32,180 nt of DNA, from the NCBI GenBank assembly GCA_903915625.1, contig CAIWTN010000228.1, positions 1 to 32,180 of the forward strand, read 5' to 3'. The translations under genes were made by a program, and so were the position numbers. The DNA is from an uncultured Pseudomonadota bacterium (lineage in GTDB: Bacteria > Bdellovibrionota_B > Oligoflexia > Oligoflexales > CAIYRB01). Positions 31,657 to 32,180 of the stretch are shown piece by piece. Each line of letters begins with the position of its first letter. The first letter of the stretch is position 1. Below the pieces are notes generated by a model. It ran no database searches. It was not told the DNA's origin and worked only from the letters and a program-made list of their open reading frames with translations.

Positions 31657-32180
31657 CTATATACGACTGTTATGCTCATTAATTCTCTGGATCACATATG
31701 GGTCCGCAAAAGAGCCTTCCCATGTCGTACTTTCGGGATAAATAGCCTGGATATCCCAGGATCCTTGATTCCATAAAAAAGCGGCATCCACCGTGTACTC
31801 AAACTGAATATCATTCCGCAGGAATTCAAGGGTCTTGTCATAAAAATAATGCATGTAGTCGCGCGGCTCGTAGGGAGTCCCGGTGTCATAGAGGTGCCAA
31901 GGATCCGTAGCCTTTTTATAGGCACCAAAAATACCAAAAAATGGATATTTTGCTGCTTCTTCAGCGTTGCTCGCAAGTACTGTTCCGTTTTGATTGGACC
32001 CCCCCCCAATCCCGTATTCCGCCAAATGTAGCTTTTTGCCTGCCGTCAGAAGTTTCTGCACGCTCAGCTCGGGATGAACCAACTTCAACTCGAAATCAAA
32101 CTGGTAAATAGCATTTTGGACGTCAGAGGTATTGAAACCGGGCTTTAACGATGGGTAAGAAGATATGCCAAAATAATCCA
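31657..32180 (-). CDS. clan GH-A-like glycosidase, N-terminal part outside the window
   Basis: The frame is open to the right edge, so only the last 170 or so residues are present. The visible part begins DYFGISSYPSLKPGFNTS, continues with KKLHLAEYGIGGG and ends FLWNQGSWDIQAIYPESTTWEGSFADPYVIQRINEHN. The order S-x-YP, then K-x-L-x-x-x-E-x-G at a strand end, then a Trp strand, is that of the C-terminal half of (beta/alpha)8 glycosidases of clan GH-A (GH5, GH53, GH113 and kin). The Glu of LAEYG would be the nucleophile. The specific family cannot be set without the rest. It converges with the hybrid kinase; no terminator is visible in the 26-base gap. Confidence 0.65.
   Translation of the reverse strand, partial: DYFGISSYPSLKPGFNTSDVQNAIYQFDFELKLVHPELSVQKLLTAGKKLHLAEYGIGGGSNQNGTVLASNAEEAAKYPFFGIFGAYKKATDPWHLYDTGTPYEPRDYMHYFYDKTLEFLRNDIQFEYTVDAAFLWNQGSWDIQAIYPESTTWEGSFADPYVIQRINEHNSRI

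Overview
The window reads as ordinary chromosome from a free-living, Gram-negative diderm with an unusually lipoprotein-rich surface. It encodes a SecB export chaperone, a GT9 LPS-type heptosyltransferase, a monofunctional peptidoglycan glycosyltransferase, many lipobox signal peptides and a 61-residue histone-fold protein closely resembling the Bdellovibrio bacteriovorus histone (Bd0055). Together these point to the Bdellovibrionota / Oligoflexia side of the old Deltaproteobacteria. That placement is inference from gene content; there is no rRNA or other marker. No transposase, integrase, phage gene, tRNA, rRNA or CRISPR array was seen.

Layout. 1-5.4 kb: a left-truncated secreted-type ORF, an alpha/beta-hydrolase lipoprotein, a GT1-type glycosyltransferase, the histone, a GH5-like glycosidase lipoprotein and a dienelactone-hydrolase-like enzyme. 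5.5-10.5 kb: a lipoprotein derived from the pyroglutamyl-peptidase (C15) fold, an unknown lipoprotein translationally coupled to a sarcosine-oxidase-type flavoenzyme, and a large lipoprotein with an HExxE domain. 10.6-12.6 kb (minus strand): a small secreted protein with two Cys/Trp repeats, a STAS-like protein with a zinc-ribbon-like tail, and a fatty-acid desaturase. 12.7-15.8 kb: a tight mtgA / DUF374 acyltransferase / NFACT (RqcH-like) operon. 15.8-17.5 kb (minus): a membrane PH-like protein and the GT9 heptosyltransferase. 17.7-25.1 kb: an RlmI-type methyltransferase, a membrane SpoIIE-type phosphatase, an alkaline-phosphatase-superfamily enzyme, secB and a GT-C-like membrane glycosyltransferase. 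25.3-31.6 kb: a thermolysin-like lipoprotein peptidase with a C-terminal sorting-like tail, a small secreted protein, an unknown cytosolic protein and a hybrid histidine kinase with two kinase modules. A glycosidase fragment closes the right edge.

How it fits together: most genes serve the envelope (glycosyl and acyl transfer, peptidoglycan, export) or external polymer breakdown (glycosidases, peptidases, phosphatase, esterases), with sensory genes (SpoIIE phosphatase, hybrid kinase, STAS-like protein) and a few housekeeping genes. The most notable signals are the bacterial histone, an alkaline-phosphatase-like enzyme whose conserved blocks appear circularly permuted, and two neighbouring genes whose Shine-Dalgarno sequences lie inside perfect 9-10 bp inverted repeats.
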